From positions 1 through 64,000 of the forward strand of contig NZ_BAFR01000002.1 in assembly GCF_000308435.1 (NCBI RefSeq): a stretch of 64,000 nt of DNA, in the 5' to 3' direction. A model generated the notes under the pieces. That model was given only the letters and a program-made list of their open reading frames with translations, ran no database searches and was not told the origin of the DNA. Source of the DNA: Nocardia araoensis NBRC 100135 (GTDB taxonomy: Bacteria; Actinomycetota; Actinomycetes; Mycobacteriales; Mycobacteriaceae). The translations under genes and the position numbers were made by a program. The stretch's first letter is position 1; each line of letters opens with the position of its first letter. Positions 63,688 to 64,000 of this stretch are shown one piece after another.

Positions 63688-64000
63688 GTGCGGGTGCTGC
63701 TTACGGCGAGCGGGTCACGCGGCGACATCGAGCCGATGTTGGGGCTCGGGTTGTGGTTGCGGGAATTCGGAGCGCAGGTGCGGGTGTGCGCGCCACCGGA
63801 CATCGCCCCGCGTTGCACTGACCTGGGCGTGCCGATGGTGCCGTTGGGGCCGCTGAAGGCCGGTTCGCGAGCCGGCAGGCCGTCGAGGGCCGAGCTGTCG
63901 CGGTATGTGGCGGACTGGCCCGGAATCCAATTCGACACGATCTCCGCAGCGGCCGCGGATTGCGACGTGGTGGTGGCGACCGGCGTGGCCCAGATCGCGG
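63688..64000 (+). CDS. Glycosyltransferase (UDP-glucosyltransferase/GT1-like), N-terminal part
   Basis: Open from GTG 63688 to the window edge (104 codons). RVLLTASGSRGDIEPMLGLGLWLRE is cited in part by SGSRGDIEP, the N-terminal acceptor-binding signature of GT1 (MGT/YjiC and ergosterol glucosyltransferase-like) enzymes. VRVCAPPDIAPRCTDLGVPMVPLGP follows the same pattern. The donor-binding C-terminal half lies outside the window. Likely glycosylates a lipid or natural product. Confidence 0.8.
   Translation, partial: MRVLLTASGSRGDIEPMLGLGLWLREFGAQVRVCAPPDIAPRCTDLGVPMVPLGPLKAGSRAGRPSRAELSRYVADWPGIQFDTISAAAADCDVVVATGVAQIA

Noticed and set aside
63309..63938. 209-codon minus-strand frame
   Set aside because: It overlaps the glycosyltransferase start and the hydrolase promoter region, has no start site, and shows no domain.

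Overview
The window is high-GC actinobacterial DNA with many GTG starts, short intergenic gaps and genes typical of Mycobacteriales: a PE/PPE/EspG trio, LysX, a secreted chorismate mutase, a cutinase-like esterase, and DUF5313, DUF5926 and DUF6474 proteins. The gene set and small PE/PPE proteins suggest Nocardia or a close relative. Species cannot be told from the sequence. From about 30.7 to 62 kb the gene order resembles, from memory, Mycobacterium tuberculosis Rv3814c-Rv3847 in opposite orientation (acyltransferases, Rv3818-like Rieske protein, serS, Rv3835, Rv3836, phosphoglycerate mutase, pheA, DUF2470, LCP, bfrB, GDPD, Rv3843c-like, sodA). gltBD (Rv3859c/Rv3858c) is also a neighbour there. 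The window therefore looks like conserved chromosomal backbone with small insertions; no phage, IS element, CRISPR array, tRNA or rRNA was seen.

Layout. 1-3.1 kb: start of a membrane adenylate cyclase, a DUF4407 protein and a secreted chorismate mutase. 3.1-10 kb: a long, apparently structured leader followed by gltBD (glutamate synthase), ended by a strong hairpin. 10.3-13.8 kb: cutinase, two tandem tiny secreted proteins ending LPPTGSS, a histidine phosphatase, a Uma2 protein and a small membrane protein. 13.9-17.2 kb: lysX, interrupted by one extra base in a G6 run. 17.5-23.2 kb: S4 protein, rraA, two DUF5313 paralogues, an SRPBCC protein, a copper cluster (copD-copC-ycnI-membrane protein) and DUF6474. 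23.4-33.7 kb: TM0106-type nuclease, htpG, methyltransferase, SDR with divergent TetR, a TMEM165-type exporter behind a yybP-ykoY (Mn2+) riboswitch, sodA and msrA. 33.7-34.3 kb: non-coding region with a cluster of DnaA-box-like sites. 34.3-44.4 kb: rhodanese, DUF4328 protein, GDPD, DUF5926, bfrB with an IdeR-like box, a degenerate ferritin paralogue, LCP protein, CPBP protease, DUF2470 protein with a strong IdeR-like box, pheA and phosphatase. 44.4-46.8 kb: PE-PPE-EspG operon. 46.9-64 kb: zincin, septum-formation protein, aldehyde dehydrogenase, serS, GGDEF/EAL protein, two transporters, MauE-redoxin fusion, BP74-like protein, MBL-Rieske protein, lipoprotein, two PlsC-type acyltransferases, a hypothetical, an alpha/beta hydrolase and the start of a glycosyltransferase.

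Themes. Metal and redox handling recurs: Mn2+ riboswitch and exporter, SOD, MsrA, ferritins and IdeR-type boxes, copper CopC/CopD/YcnI, and Fe-S proteins. Envelope functions are the other theme: LysX, LCP, PE/PPE, cutinase and acyltransferases. Several genes have a TANNNT -10 element 6-9 nt before the start codon, indicating leaderless transcripts. The best candidates for new biology are the gltBD leader, the tandem LPPTGSS proteins, the DnaA-box cluster, the degenerate ferritin and the BP74-like protein.
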